Positions 1 to 11,514 of a DNA stretch of 64,000 bases are shown here, in pieces. This DNA is from Plenodomus lindquistii (Eukaryota; Ascomycota; Dothideomycetes; Pleosporales; Leptosphaeriaceae). Each line of letters starts with the position of its first letter. Position 1 is the stretch's first letter. The stretch is taken from positions 806,001 through 870,000 of the forward strand of contig JANUWI010000017.1 in NCBI GenBank assembly GCA_025504975.1, written 5' to 3'. A program made the translations under genes and the position numbers. Below the pieces are notes generated by a model, which was given only the letters and a program-made list of their open reading frames with translations, was not told the origin of the DNA and searched no databases.

Positions 1-168
1 TTCCCATGTGGCGTCCTGCAGGAACCCGGCTCCTATCGCATTCCGACATTAGCGCACTCCACTTTTTCCCAATGCCATCACAGTGGTCGCCCCACCTACC
101 ACCTCTGCTGGAACCATCTCGACCACGCCTGCTATAGACCTGAGGTCCATTGCTAACCCTCATTCCAG

Positions 169-362
169 CATGCACCACCTGCTCCGGCCAGCCTGCTAGA
201 CGTCGCTGCTCCCGCTGCAAGAACGCATACTACTGCGACCGCAACTGCCAAAAGTCAGACTGGAAGACCCATCGCAATGCATGCGAGCCCGTTTCCCAGA
301 CCTACTCTGCGCCTGCAACGCCAAACTACTCTTCTCCCGCGAGCCCTGTGAACGAATCTTGA
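169..362 (+). CDS. MYND zinc-finger protein, 3' terminal exon (partial)
   Basis: This is the last exon of a gene that begins outside or at the very edge of the window. It encodes a MYND-type zinc finger with the family pattern CTTC, CSRC, YYC, NCQ, W and H...C. MYND fingers bind proline-rich partner proteins. The finger is followed by a short Ser/Pro/Thr-rich tail and a TGA stop at 360-362. I start the exon at 169 because CATTCCAG ends at 168 and a GCTAAC branch-like sequence lies at 152-157. The frame upstream of this acceptor has no convincing coding sequence. The donor of the intron cannot be fixed from the window. The finger is clear; the rest of the protein is unknown. Confidence 0.6.
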
Positions 363-1429
363 AATGCGTGTAAAGAATTTCCTGCGCAACTACTGGCTTG
401 AGCGGCTTTGGCATTGCTTACTCCACGGATGTGTGTAAATGGATGAATGGTGTGTGCGGAGGAGGAGGAGGACTTGGAGGAGCAAAATGGACCTGCTATG
501 AATGACTACTAATGACGGAATGGAAATTGGGGGCGTACATGGTGTTTGAAGCGAAATTTACATATAGAAAGCGCAAAGCATTCAATTGCAATGACAAGTA
601 GAAATCGAACCTTTCAAGAGAGTGTTTGCTGGCCAATGGTGATGGGGTTGCATTGATGCTGATACTTGCCGTTTTTTACACGCTGAGACTCGTGGATGGT
701 TGCTGATGGGTTGTCACTAGTGAAGTGATTAAGAGATGATGTCAAAGCTCAAGCATAACTACCGTCAACGCAGATATACCATTGCTGGCACCAAGCAACG
801 GCGAGCTGCAGCATCGCATGATGGTCGGCATTAATGTTACACTTGTGATCGGCCCAAGCGTGTGTAAGAATCTGTCTTCTGTTCTACTTACATACGCGTG
901 CGTCTAGAATTTTCTTGTATGATTGAGTGCTTTCTAATGATTTGTGATGAAAGTGGGATGATGTTGCCGGTGGGGACGACTGAAAACATCACAAGTGGAG
1001 TCTTGGCAAAACGTGGGCAACATCCACTCCACGCACTGTGGCGCATGCGTCCTCAGCCCACCGATGTTTGCCGACCTTTGCAATCAAGAACAATGCCGCT
1101 CCACCCGCATCGTCTCAATTTCTATCGCGATGATGATGTTCTGATACACTTTTGCTTTGTCAGACCACCCAATTTCTAGTGAAAATGTGGTCATCGGGCA
1201 CATGTGTGGCTGGCTGGGCATGCAACCTCATGCAGAACTGACTGTGCTGACGATGACATCTGAAGTGCGTACTGATGTAGTCGAGTAGTGGAGCATGCGG
1301 GACCCACGTACCCGACATCATGACCAATCTTGACTTGAAGTCAATTTTGCGAGGTGGGCGAGAAGAGGTGCAAGCTATAAAAAGCAGAGCAGGTATCCGT
1401 CTGTCTGATGTATCGTGCAGCTGACCAAA
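363..1429. other. intergenic region, no gene seen
   Basis: This is the 3' flank of the MYND gene and the promoter of the amidohydrolase. Only short, unconvincing open frames occur, for example 93 codons at 898-1179. A TATA-like TATAAAAAG lies at about 1376-1384, roughly 50 bases before the next gene's ATG. Confidence 0.5.
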
Positions 1430-2997
1430 ATGCGCTTCTCGACCTCCGCCGCGTTGGCCTTGAGCCTTGCCAGTGTCTCAAATGCAGCATCAATACTATT
1501 CACAGATGCTACTATTATCGCGTGGAACAATGACACTAATCGAACTGAGGTGTTGTACGACTCCTCGCTCCTGATCGAGAACGATGTGATCAAAGAGATT
1601 TACAATGGCACAACCCCGGATTCCATCTCGAATGCTACAGAAACAATCAATGCAACCGGAAAGATCATCAGCCCAGGTTTCATCGATACACACCACCATC
1701 TCTGGCAAACAGCACTGAAGACCATTGGTTCCAACACCACTTTGGCCGAGTACTTTCAACGATACGGCGAGTTTGGACCTACGATTCAGAACTTCTCGCC
1801 CGAGGACAAGTACCTTGGTCAGCTGACTGGCAGTCTGGAATTGATCAATGCCGGAACAACGACTGTGCTGGATCATGCACATGGAGACTCGAACAACGAG
1901 ACCGCAGACGCCATATTCGATGCGACGTTGGCCAGCCAGCTGAGAACCATACATGCATTCGCGGTACATGCTATCCCCAACAACTACACCCTCGACGAGC
2001 AGATGAGCAAGCTAGTCGCTCTAAAGAACGACCCTCGCCTCTCCAACAACTCACTCGTCACTGTCGGTTTAGCCTTCGATGCCTTCGACAACACTCCCAG
2101 CACTACACTGAACCGACTATGGGACATCGTACAGTACGCAGACCCCCTCCATCCCACCCTCAACCCTCAAGCACTAACTACCACCCCCGCAGAACCCAAA
2201 ACCTCTCCATAGTAACAACCCACACCCTCGGCGGCCCCTGGATCGTCGGCAACACCCCATCCCTCCTCCATTCCCTCGGCTGGCTCAACACCTCCGTCCC
2301 CGTCGTCTTCTCCCACGCCTCCTTCATCACATCCTCTGACCTAACCGCCCTCCGCAGCACAAACCAGTACATTTCCACAACCCCAGAATCAGAACTACAC
2401 TACGGGCATCTGCACCCCGTTGCCCATCTCATCCAAGACCAGGCCGCGCTGGGCATCGACACGCATTTCACATTTAGCACGGATATGGTGGGTCAAGCAC
2501 GCATCTGGCTTCAGGAACTCCGTGCTCAAAGATTCGAACCGGTGTTGATAGGGGAGCAGAGTGTTCCGCTGAATAACCCGATGAGCGTGGAACAAGCTTT
2601 TTACCTGATTACTCGTGCGGGTGCGCTCGCACTACGACGTAACGATATCGGCATCATCTCACCCGGTGCAAAAGCCGATCTTGTCGTTTTCGACGGCGAG
2701 AGTCCGAATATGCTGGGTTGGGATGATGCGGTTGCGGCGGTGATTTTGCATTCTAATGTTGGGGATGTGGAGGGTGTGATTATTGGGGGGCAGTGGGTGA
2801 AGCGTGAGGGGAAACTGTTGTTTGAGGGCTATACGGATGTGAAGAGGAGGTTTTTGAGGAGTGCGAAGAGGATTCAGAGGGTTTGGAGGGAGATGCGCTG
2901 GGATGCGTTGGATGGGGAGGGGTTGTGGCAGGGGCTTACGGAGTGGGGGAGTGCTAAGGAGGTTGATGTTTTGAGGGGGGAGGGGACGGGATATTAG
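1430..2997 (+). CDS. secreted metal-dependent amidohydrolase (TRZ/ATZ chlorohydrolase-like)
   Basis: There are two exons, 1430-2133 and 2193-2997, giving about 502 aa. The 59-nt intron starts GTACGC, has CACTAAC near its end and finishes GCAG. The junction keeps frame through a Q codon and restores a continuous amidohydrolase fold. Residues 1-19 form a signal peptide (MRFSTSAALALSLASVSNA). The metal-binding HxH lies in GFIDTHHHLW (H88/H90). A further His sits in VVFSHAS and the likely catalytic Asp in FSTDMVGQ. The C-terminal SPGAKADLVVFDGE is the usual beta-sandwich return strand of this superfamily. Many N-glycosylation sequons (NNT, NDT, NAT, NNS) fit secretion. The family hydrolyses amide, amidine or chloro groups on ring or nucleobase-like substrates; the substrate here is unknown. 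I chose ATG 1430 because it gives the signal peptide and follows a TATA box. Confidence 0.85.
2134..2192 (+). other. intron of the amidohydrolase gene
   Basis: The intron is 59 nt, with donor GTACGC, branch-like CACTAAC at about 2172-2178 and acceptor CCCGCAG. Without removing it the frame stops at 2212. Removing it joins the barrel's N- and C-terminal halves in phase. Confidence 0.85.
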
Positions 2998-3209
2998 GTG
3001 GTGTAGAAGTGACACTTGATGGGAGGGAAGTTTTTAATCCCGGTGTTATAAGGGTGAGAGCTACGGCATCATTTTGAAGATAGTGTACTTGATTCTAATA
3101 CAACATGACAATAACACAAGTCACAACACACTAACACATCCAACAAATTCTCACAAACCCTTCCAATCCCCTACAATAACCACTCCCCAATGTCCCACCC
3201 ACCCCCACC

Positions 3210-4484
3210 CTACCCAAACAACCCTCCCCCCCTCTTCCGCCCCCTTTCCTTAACCCCCTCAACAAACCTCTCCGCCCCCTCCCCTCTCCCCCCCAAAACC
3301 CTCCTCGCAGTTTCCAAATACACCCCCTCAAACACCCCCCACAACCCCCCATCATCCCCCATCGGCCTTGGAAAATACGGATCATTCCACCAAAACGCAT
3401 CAACCAAACTCTTAACATCCGCATCCGTCGGACATCCCCGCGAGGAAATAGGCGCACACTGATTGAAATCTAGCATCCACATAGCCACCGACACCGACTC
3501 AGACGTAGCAGGAGCCGCAGATCCAGCAACGGTATCCGATGCACCACCGTGGAAACCTGAATTTGAATTCGCCCCGCCAAGAACAAACTCAACATCATTC
3601 CCATCCACCCCCGCCCCCCAATGACACACCGCCAACGCCCTCGCCATAGCCCTCGCATATTGCGTCACTGGCAATCCCAATCCTGCCATCTCATCAACAT
3701 GCAGTGGGAAATTCCTCATTCGCACAGTGGTATTCGCTTTGTCTTTGTCTCTCCGCGTCGATACATCGCTTCGTCGACCAAGATATACGCGCACCAAAAC
3801 ATCCTGATTCTCAGGGCGGGAGAGGAAACCGGATAAGGTGCCTGGATCACGGGATAGTGATGCGTGACATAGTGTTCGTACGAGGGCTGCGCAAAGGGGT
3901 AAGGGGAGGGGCGGTATGTGTTCTGATTCCAGAGCGTGGGTTGGGATAGTTGTTGGCGTATCGCTGAAGCAGCGATTCTGCGTGCGTTTCGTCCAGAACG
4001 TGTGGGAGAGGGGAGCATGCCAGGATATGGGGCGGGGGATTTGCAGGGTCATGGTGGGTGGACTGTGGATGTGCTGTGGTGATGTTGTTGTGGATGGCGA
4101 AGAAGGAGGGGAGGGAGTGGGTAAGCTAAATGCAGTGTACACGCGCCAATGCATTTTCCAATCCATCCACAATTCATCCACTTTGGCAGGCGAGTTTGGG
4201 AGTTTGAGAACGACGTCTGCTTCTGCAGCCTTCTCCTTCCCCTTCTCCTTTCCACTCGACCCCAAGAGGTAAATCGTTCCACACATTCCTTTGCCGATTT
4301 GTCGATAGTATTCCTTATCCTTCTCCTCTCCCTGCGCCTGCGTCTCAGCAACGGTACCAGTAGCTAAGCTTCCACGCGTAGATAACATGTGCTGCAGGAA
4401 TTCCTTGTCGGACATCTTCCTCCATCCCTCCTCTTTCAGCGCCCTCGCATCGGATTCAGGAGCTGTCATCGCAATATGCACCAC
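3210..4484 (-). CDS. DUF3669 family protein
   Basis: This is a single open frame of 424 aa. It belongs to the fungal DUF3669 family, sometimes labelled zinc finger or kinase-like proteins. Diagnostic stretches are the N-terminal IGKGMCGTIYLL, which resembles a kinase glycine-rich loop, a VVLKLPNS strand, and the C-terminal VDGNDVEFVLGG and MWMLDFNQC. The family carries a kinase-like fold without obvious HRD/DFG catalysis, and no biochemical role is established. A second ATG five codons in (4469) is an alternative start. The C-terminal 60 residues are Arg/Gly-rich and end in RKRGGGLFG. It is convergent with the amidohydrolase, about 210 bp away. Family identity is fairly sure; function is unknown. 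Confidence 0.8.
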   Translation of the reverse strand: MVHIAMTAPESDARALKEEGWRKMSDKEFLQHMLSTRGSLATGTVAETQAQGEEKDKEYYRQIGKGMCGTIYLLGSSGKEKGKEKAAEADVVLKLPNSPAKVDELWMDWKMHWRVYTAFSLPTPSPPSSPSTTTSPQHIHSPPTMTLQIPRPISWHAPLSHTFWTKRTQNRCFSDTPTTIPTHALESEHIPPLPLPLCAALVRTLCHASLSRDPGTLSGFLSRPENQDVLVRVYLGRRSDVSTRRDKDKANTTVRMRNFPLHVDEMAGLGLPVTQYARAMARALAVCHWGAGVDGNDVEFVLGGANSNSGFHGGASDTVAGSAAPATSESVSVAMWMLDFNQCAPISSRGCPTDADVKSLVDAFWWNDPYFPRPMGDDGGLWGVFEGVYLETARRVLGGRGEGAERFVEGVKERGRKRGGGLFG

Positions 4485-5399
4485 GATATTTGGCGACGTG
4501 TGAAAGTATGTTCGTAGTCGCGACTGTGCACCACGACCACTGAACGATATCCCACGTCGCTGTTGCGGTCGCCAGGGTCCCCTGTATGGCTTTCGAAAAC
4601 GAACACGTAAACTTTTGTAATGTCTGTCTTTGTATCCTTGGTGTGTATAAACTAAACAAGTTATGGGACTCTAGACTTCTTATACTTCCTCCAAATACGT
4701 GCGTGGCCCTCCCTCGGTTATACAGAGTCCTACTCGTAGTCAAAAGAAAAGAGAAAGATAGGCTTTGGACGCGTCGTGCGATATATAGATTTATAAAAAG
4801 AGTAAACGTGTGCAGAGTACACGTCTCAAATAGCTATACCAGGCAACAACGTATGTATCAGCATTATAATAGTGTGCGTTAGTGCGGAGCGTAGAGCCAT
4901 GGTACAGGGACGTTCTAGGTGCAGTATTGATGCATAACAAGGTACTACTAGATAGAGGCGCAGTGCCCAATTAAGTTTTCTTTTGAATACTGTATGGTCT
5001 GTGGTGTATTTGGCGTACTAACCTTGAGAAGAAGGAAGTGAATCGATGTCTCCAGAGATCTACAAAGCCAACAAGACGTATCACCAAACAACAAGTAAAT
5101 TCTCGAGCATCAATATATTCATCATACCAGGCCTAACCTAAAAACCATACTTTTATACTCCCAACAGCCGTCTAAACAAGCCTCTGTCCATCATCGCTCG
5201 ATAAAATACCTACCAAAACTCATAGAACCAAAAGATTTTTGACCCCAGAAGCCACGCACTAGCTCGGTACCAATATGTTCGGTCAAAAGTAAAACAACAA
5301 CCCATACTCCCGCTCTAACGCTTATACATCGTGCCATTCATTCTACATTTCTTGAACCATCGCACAAAGGCTTCCGCATACTGCATGCATGCGTAGCTT
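4485..5399. other. intergenic region, no gene seen
   Basis: This gap separates the start of the DUF3669 gene from the stop of the KH-domain gene, both on the minus strand. It is AT-rich with only short random frames. It probably holds the DUF3669 promoter and the KH gene's 3' UTR. Confidence 0.5.
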
Positions 5400-8300
5400 C
5401 TATTCAAAGTTCTGTCTGCGGCCCCCGCCGTTGCCGCCCTTGTTTACAATGTCCAGAATCATCTGGCGCGCCTGCTCGCATCCATCGCGGGTGCCGACAA
5501 TTTCAATTGCCTCGCCTTGGGCTTGGTCGCGGGGGACCTGGATCTTGGTGCCTGTCTTCTTGCGGAGATCGTTGATTGTGCTGCCGCCGGAGCCGACAAC
5601 AAGGCTGTTCATTTATTAGTACGTTGTTCGAAGGTATTAGTCTGGGAAAGGGGGGTTGTGCTTACCGGTAGCTACGTGGGTCGGGCAAGATCAAGTAACC
5701 CGTAGACGAGGGCTTAGATGCAGCTGCAATAGCCTTCTCCAACGCTTCCTTCGCCTTTGGCAGGTTTTCAGGCGAACCGCGGAGAATCCAGGGAATAGTG
5801 GCAGATGTATCTGTACCCTCCTCAATGGCATTGTTGTCAATGATCTCCCACGAATGCTCATCAGCACCTGTGGTGGCATCATCGGTGATCAAAGGCAAGG
5901 CACCATTAGCGCCCTTCCTTGATCTTCCAGCCTCAGCCTGCGCAGGCTTGGCGGGAACCTTCTGGCCAGCATGATCAACAGTGACCTTATGTTGGTTGCG
6001 AAGCTGGCGGAAGAACTGGCCATTGTCGGAGATGGCGTGGTGGAGGTGACGTGGGACCTCGATCGTCTCGCCTTCCTGGCTCTTGACAAGCTCTTGGATG
6101 TGCTCCTTGGCCTTCTCAACGGCGGCTGGCTCACCAGTGATCTTGACCTGGCTGCGTGCAGCGCCTGTAGTGGTCTGCTTGGGGATATCGAGCTGGATGT
6201 TGAGCTGTGACTCCAGGGAGCGGCGAGTCTCACCTCCACGGCCGATGAGCAGACGGTGCTTGTCGGGGGAGATCTCCAGAGTCTCAGTGGTCTGGTTCTC
6301 CAGCGAGGAGACCTGTGCCTTGAGAGCGGCAACGATCTTCTCGACCACACTCTTAGGCCCTTCGATGCGGATCGATGATTCGTCCGACTCAGCACGGGGG
6401 AAGCGCACCATGCGTGCAAGGTCACGGGAGTTGTCAGGTCCGCCAGCAGCGGTGACGACTGAACGGATGTTGGCTCCGCTGCCACCGATCAGAGTCCTGT
6501 GGTGCTTCCTGTCGACATCAAGAGTTTCGACGATGGTGTCATCAAAGACCTTTGCGCGCTCTTGAAGGATCTTCTTGGCCTGCTCAACCTGCTTCTTGGT
6601 ACCCTTGATCTTGATCTCCGCACGACCCGAGGGATCAGCACCCTCACGAGCACCTGGGACATCGATTTGAGCACCAGTCTCCAGACGGAGGTTCTCCATC
6701 TCGCGTCCACCAGAACCGATCAACTGTGGAATTTGGCTCTGTGCGACAGAGACGGTCTCGCTGAACGAGGTGTCCATAATGTACTGGAGCAGCTGCAAGA
6801 CCTCCTCGCGAGCCTCATCTGCGCCCTTCTTGGGACCACGGACAATGACTTCATCCTGAGCCTGACCGCGAACCTTGCTCTGCTCAGGAGCGTTGGAACC
6901 AGCGTCATCGTCGTGCTGAACACGCCTAGGGAAGTTGATACGTACACCATAACGATCCTGGAGACGCTCAACCTGCTTGCCTCCGGCGCCGATGAGATCA
7001 CGGTGGTACTGGGGCTTGACCTTGAGGATGTGAGTGGCCTCATCTTCAAGCTTCTTAGCCATGTCGAGAATATCCTTCTTGCACTTCTGAGCCTTTGCCG
7101 ATGGCCCCTTGAGCTCGACCTTGCCGTTGTCGATCTGAACATCAACATCATACTTCTGGCGCAGTCGCTGGATATTCTCGCCTCCCTTGCCTACCAGATG
7201 GCTTGCGTACTTCTGAGGGTAGTCGAAGGTGGTGATGTGGTTGCGCTCAAGCTCGTCCTTCTCAGCCTGCTCAATGAACGCCAGGATCTTGGCGTTGAGA
7301 TCCTCAACGGCGTTGGCGGGTCCACGAATGGCAAAACTGTTGTTGGAGCCACTGTGAGCCTCAGGGCGACGCTGTCCGAACAAGGCCTGTACAGGTACTT
7401 GGTCGTTGGACAGGCCTTGTTGCTGGTCATTGATGTATTGCTCAATCTTGCGGTGGAACTTGGGGTTGGCCTCTAGACTGCGAGAATCAATCTTAGGCTG
7501 GTTGCTCGTGAGACCCAAGATGTACTTCTGGGCATCTTGCAGACCTTGCTGGTATGCCTTGATTTCCGCAGCGGATGGCTTTTGGCGAGGGATGGTGTAC
7601 TGGTCGTAAGGGCTGTTGCTGTCCTCAAAGACCAGTACTAGCTGGGGTGAATTTTCGGACTCCTCCGGGAACACGATATGTACACCATGATCCTGGCGGA
7701 CCTTTGGTGCATTGCGCTCGCGAAGGAACTGGTGGTAGAATGGATCAACATCCATGGTCGCGAATCGGCTGGGCGGGTGACTGGCAAACACGTTCATGAC
7801 ATCGCTGCGAGCCTTCATGCTGTCTTTTCCATTCTGGGCATAGATTTCCCAACTAGTCGGGCCGTCGCGATCAGTGGGAGCCATAATGCTCGCGTTGTGA
7901 GCGTCTTCCAGCTCCTTCAGGACCTGACGCTGACGGAGGTATCGGGTCAGGTTGTGTGCGTGGGACTGAGCGTTGGGGCCTCGGTGCTCGCGAGCAGCGT
8001 CGGCGGTGGCCATGGTCATGCTAGCGGCAAGGTCCTCCAGCTTGCTGATGCCCTGCTCAATCTTATCGGGAGGCCCAACAACATAGACGGACTCGCTGTC
8101 GTCTCCAGGGGGAGGTAGGACGACGGTGCAGCCAGTCTCTTCGAGGAAGTCATGCAGCGAGTTGCCACGATCACCGACAATAAATTGATGACGGCCACGC
8201 TCGATAGATCGCTCCTCAACAGCCAACTGCTGGCGCAGCTGCTGTACGCGGCGCTCAATCTCAGCCTGCACTTGCTGTGCAGCGACACGCTCACCAGAGA

Positions 8301-9437
8301 CCTGGATGGGGTAGTTGGCCTGGGGAGCGAATGGGACGGGCTGACCGCGCTGAGCCTGAGGAGGTGCCTGCGAGCGCCAGGTGTGGTAATGGGGGATCTG
8401 GAGATTGACATCGCGTCCTTGAACCAAGCCATCAGTGTGTGCGTTGTGGGGCCCAGCAAGGAAGGGATAGAACTCGGCAGGGATGTCCTTGAGGCGCAGA
8501 TTGACCGTCGAGGTACGCTCATTGACGATGTTCTCAATCTCGCGACGAGCCATCTCAGCAGTGAGTGCATTGCCCTCGATGTGTACCTTGACAACAGTGT
8601 CATCGTCTTCGCCAGCTTCTGCCTTGGGGACCTGGATGCGAGCACCGGTGCGCTTGCTGATTTCCTGGATCTTGGCACCCTGGCGACCGATGATGTGGGC
8701 GCGAACGGAGGCAGGAACGTCGACGTCGACAGATTGCTATAGACTGTTAGACATGGTTTTGCGAGTGGAAGGTTTTCTAAACTCACCTTGGATCCAACCT
8801 CGTCAGCAATCTCCTTGAGAGACTGCCTCACAGCATCGGTAGGGCCAGTGGACTCGAAGATGACAGTCCCACCTGGGCCAGACTTGTACTCGACCTTGGC
8901 CTTTGAGCGCCTGTTGATATCGCGAATGATGTCGTTGACAGGCTTCTTCAGCTGCTGGCGAGGAGTAAGCTGCTTGGGCGAGAATGAGATGCGCTCCGTG
9001 TGCTTTCCAGGGATGTTCATCGAGGGAAGCGCGGGGCCGCGACCGACGGGTGGAGAACCAGAGGTGCCATTGGCGCCTGCGCTACCATTGACGCCGTTGG
9101 AGGTGACAGCAGCAGGCTTCTTGCCCCAGGTGGGCGCGACCGAAGCCTGAGCACGGGGCTTGACGGGGCCGAGGGCTGGGAAGGCCTCCTCGGACGACGT
9201 GTTCAGGGCAGGCTTCTTCGCAGGGACAGGAGCATCCTCGGCCTTTTGCTTTCCAGCAGCCTTCTCGCTCAGGGGAGCTGGGGCGTCGGAGGTCGACTTG
9301 GCAGTTGGCGGCGGGTGGGCGAGGTCCTCCTCATCAGGGACATCCTCGACGGTGACATGGTGGTCGTGCTCTTGCATCAGCTTCTGCGCCGGGGTCAGGC
9401 CCTCGGGGGCAGTGCTGGCAGCTGCTTCGGATGCCAT
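5400..9437 (-). CDS. SCP160: multi-KH RNA-binding protein, Scp160/vigilin type
   Basis: Three exons, 9437-8787, 8736-5666 and 5604-5400, give about 1308 aa. The introns are 50 and 61 nt, with GTGAGT/CTATAG and GTAAGC/AACAG ends; the second has a TACTAAT branch. The N-terminal 140 residues are acidic and Ala/Pro-rich. The rest is a string of KH domains. GxxG loops are visible as IIGRQGAK, LVGKGGEN, LIGAGGKQ, LIGSGGRE, LIGGSGAN, LIGRGGET and the C-terminal VVGSGGST. Others are degenerate (VGDRGNS, ISDNGQF). At least nine KH units agree with vigilin/Scp160, which has 14 in well-studied members, several divergent. Scp160 is a polysome- and ER-associated mRNA-binding protein linked to translation efficiency and chromosome ploidy. 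The last KH is completed only by the third exon, which supports that splice. Confidence 0.9.
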
Positions 9438-10194
9438 TTTCAGTGTAGACCGTTTCGATTAGACCAAAGGGTGGCAGCGTAGACGGCGGGCGGGAGCGGC
9501 TTAGTGCGAAGCCAGGGTGGTGACGGCGACGAGGGAGAGTATGGGGAGTGGTGGGAGTGGTGGGAGTGGTGGTGGAGGTGGTGGAGGTGGAGGTGGTGGT
9601 GGGTGCTGGAGAGAAGAGGACTTGGGTCAGCAGGCCACATCTCAGGACGAGCAAGGTGACAAACGGCTCTCACCACACGACTGCTGGTCGTAGCGCGTGG
9701 GCTGTGCGTGCCGTGAATTGTCTGGGCTACCTACAACGTATCACTTCAGACGAGCTTGACCAGGGTGGTATTTCTGAATCTATTGAAAAATATCAATTGA
9801 CCGTACCACGGCAGCAAGTAGACAGTACAGAGTCCAAAGTATATAACAAAGCTACTACGGGCAGCTACGCGTGGGAGATGTGGCCAGCCGTCCAGAATGC
9901 CCTCGAAGTTGCGGGTCCTTTCGCACGAGCCAACTCACCTTACGCTATTGGAATTGGCGGGGAAGCAGGGATCCTGGGGCCGGCCCCGAACACGAGTGGT
10001 ACCTTTCTTCCGACATACCACCAGCCAATCACTATCCATTACCACGACTACGAGGCTTTGAAAGCCACGAGTTCAGCTTGAAAGCATACCATGTGCAGAA
10101 TAAGAAGGCTCAATAGAAAGAACAAAGTAAAAGTAAAAGTATCTACAGAAACAGAGTCTCCCCCCTTCACCCATCCCATCATCCACCATCACCA
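9438..10194. other. intergenic region with GGT/GTG repeat
   Basis: This is the 5' flank of the KH gene and the 3' flank of the secreted-protein gene. It holds an imperfect GGT/GGA tract at about 9541-9603. An open frame of 177 codons on the plus strand (9548-10081) starts inside that repeat and resembles no protein, so I do not call it. Confidence 0.5.
9541..9603 (+). repeat. imperfect GTG/GGA trinucleotide tract
   Basis: Units of GTGGTGGGA and GTGGAGGTG are repeated over about 60 bases, 100-160 bases upstream of the KH gene start. On the transcribed strand it is a CCA/CTC-rich leader. Confidence 0.7.
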
Positions 10195-10812
10195 TCAATG
10201 CTCCCCCTTCTTATCCCCATTCATCTGCCTCATCTCAAACGTAAACTTCCCTCCCTGCGGCCTCCAATCCGGATCCTTAACCTTCCCCTTCAACATGCCC
10301 ACCACCCCCTCCCCACTCATCCCCTCCTTGCCCTTCTTATCCCCACCCGTACCACCCATAACGCAATACGCCTTTCCCAACCCCCCCGCATACTCACTCG
10401 TCAGCATACTCTCAAACGCATACGCGCACTCCTTCTGCGAAATCGTATGCCAATCTACAGCATTCGTGCGCAACTCGCATGTCATGCGAAACACCCATTT
10501 TATGGGCTTCTTGTAGTAGGATTGCACGGTAAAGGTGCGCTCAAAGTTGACGTTTTCCCCTATGTTGGCGCCTTCTTCGGGGACAGAGGACCAGCAGAAT
10601 TGGTTGTACATGGTTGTGTAGGTGTCTTCGGTGGGAAGGTGGCGGTGTGGGCAGGTTCCTTTTAGGCCTGTGTCGCCGCCGCGGGGGAGGAGTGCGGGAG
10701 GCAGGGAGAGGGTGGTGTTTGTAGAGGAGGGGAGGGTGAGATTGAAAGACGGGACTGGGGTGGCGAGGGTGGAGGACAGGAAGGTGAAGAGGGCGAGAGG
10801 TAGGAGGTACAT
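10195..10812 (-). CDS. small secreted protein, cysteine-containing, unknown function
   Basis: The protein is about 205 aa. The open frame extends to 11043, but I place the start at the internal ATG (10812) because it opens a clear signal peptide, MYLLPLALFTFLSSTLATP. The 77 residues upstream look like untranslated sequence. Mature features are a Ser/Thr/Asn stretch with sequons (NLT, NTT), a possible dibasic/Arg cleavage region near LLPRGGD, and five cysteines spread through GTCPH, QFCWS, MTCEL, KECAY and AYCVM. A TATATA element lies about 150 bases upstream. I do not recognise the family. Size, signal peptide and cysteines fit a secreted effector-like or wall-associated protein, but that is only inference. 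The tail is lysine-rich. Confidence 0.65.
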   Translation of the reverse strand: MYLLPLALFTFLSSTLATPVPSFNLTLPSSTNTTLSLPPALLPRGGDTGLKGTCPHRHLPTEDTYTTMYNQFCWSSVPEEGANIGENVNFERTFTVQSYYKKPIKWVFRMTCELRTNAVDWHTISQKECAYAFESMLTSEYAGGLGKAYCVMGGTGGDKKGKEGMSGEGVVGMLKGKVKDPDWRPQGGKFTFEMRQMNGDKKGEH

Positions 10813-11514
10813 CGCGCTGTTGATGGTTGGGTTGGATGTGTGCGTCGTGGTACGTCTGATTGATGTTGAGAGAGTGTAGACGGCAGCGGTAAAGACGGTG
10901 GGGAAAGGCCGTGTGAGCAACTGGTGCGAAGAGCTAGAGTGGAAAGAAAGGCGAGAGGGATATATACAATGGTAAGGAATGGGATCGACCCGCGGGGGAG
11001 AGGGAAGGATTGTTTCTATGCAAGTGATCCGTTGGCTTGCCACGTCCAGTCGGTCCAGCTAATGACTACATCCAGAAATATGGTCAAAGGTGGACTTCGC
11101 TTGAGAACATGAATCAGTGCACCCATGTCTTTGTGCAAGGGCCTTTGTTGATCGAAGTTGTCTCAAAGAGGCGTGGTGCGAGCTCAAAGGATTTGGAAAA
11201 TGTGCTTTGTTATACATTGCCGGTATTTCCTCAATAGGTAATAGCGCTGATCATGGCGTTGTTTGACAGCCGGAACAGCACTTGAATGTGAGACCTAGTC
11301 AGTGCTTGCCCGAGAGAGTGGTAGTAAACGCTACAGGATAATTGAATTGAGCAATGATCATCTGCCGCCTGAGCAATCGATCGTTGGCACTTTGACCTCC
11401 ACGCTTCAATATATAAAGTGCTCCGTGTATCGAGGTATTTGATCGTATTTGCAAAGCTAACGTACATGTACAAGAACCTCCTCGAATTCACACCAGCGTA
11501 GCCCATACCCTGTT
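10813..11514. other. intergenic region, no gene seen
   Basis: This is the promoter of the secreted-protein gene and the 3' flank of hse1. It has only short frames without protein-like composition. Confidence 0.5.

Noticed and set aside
6499..7476. 325-codon antisense frame within the KH gene
   Set aside because: It is a shadow of the coding strand: hydrophobic Leu/Val-rich translation produced by codon bias of the real minus-strand gene.
9548..10081. 177-codon plus-strand frame
   Set aside because: It begins inside a GTG repeat (Val/Glu low complexity) and continues without protein-like pattern. It lies in the 5' flank of the KH gene.
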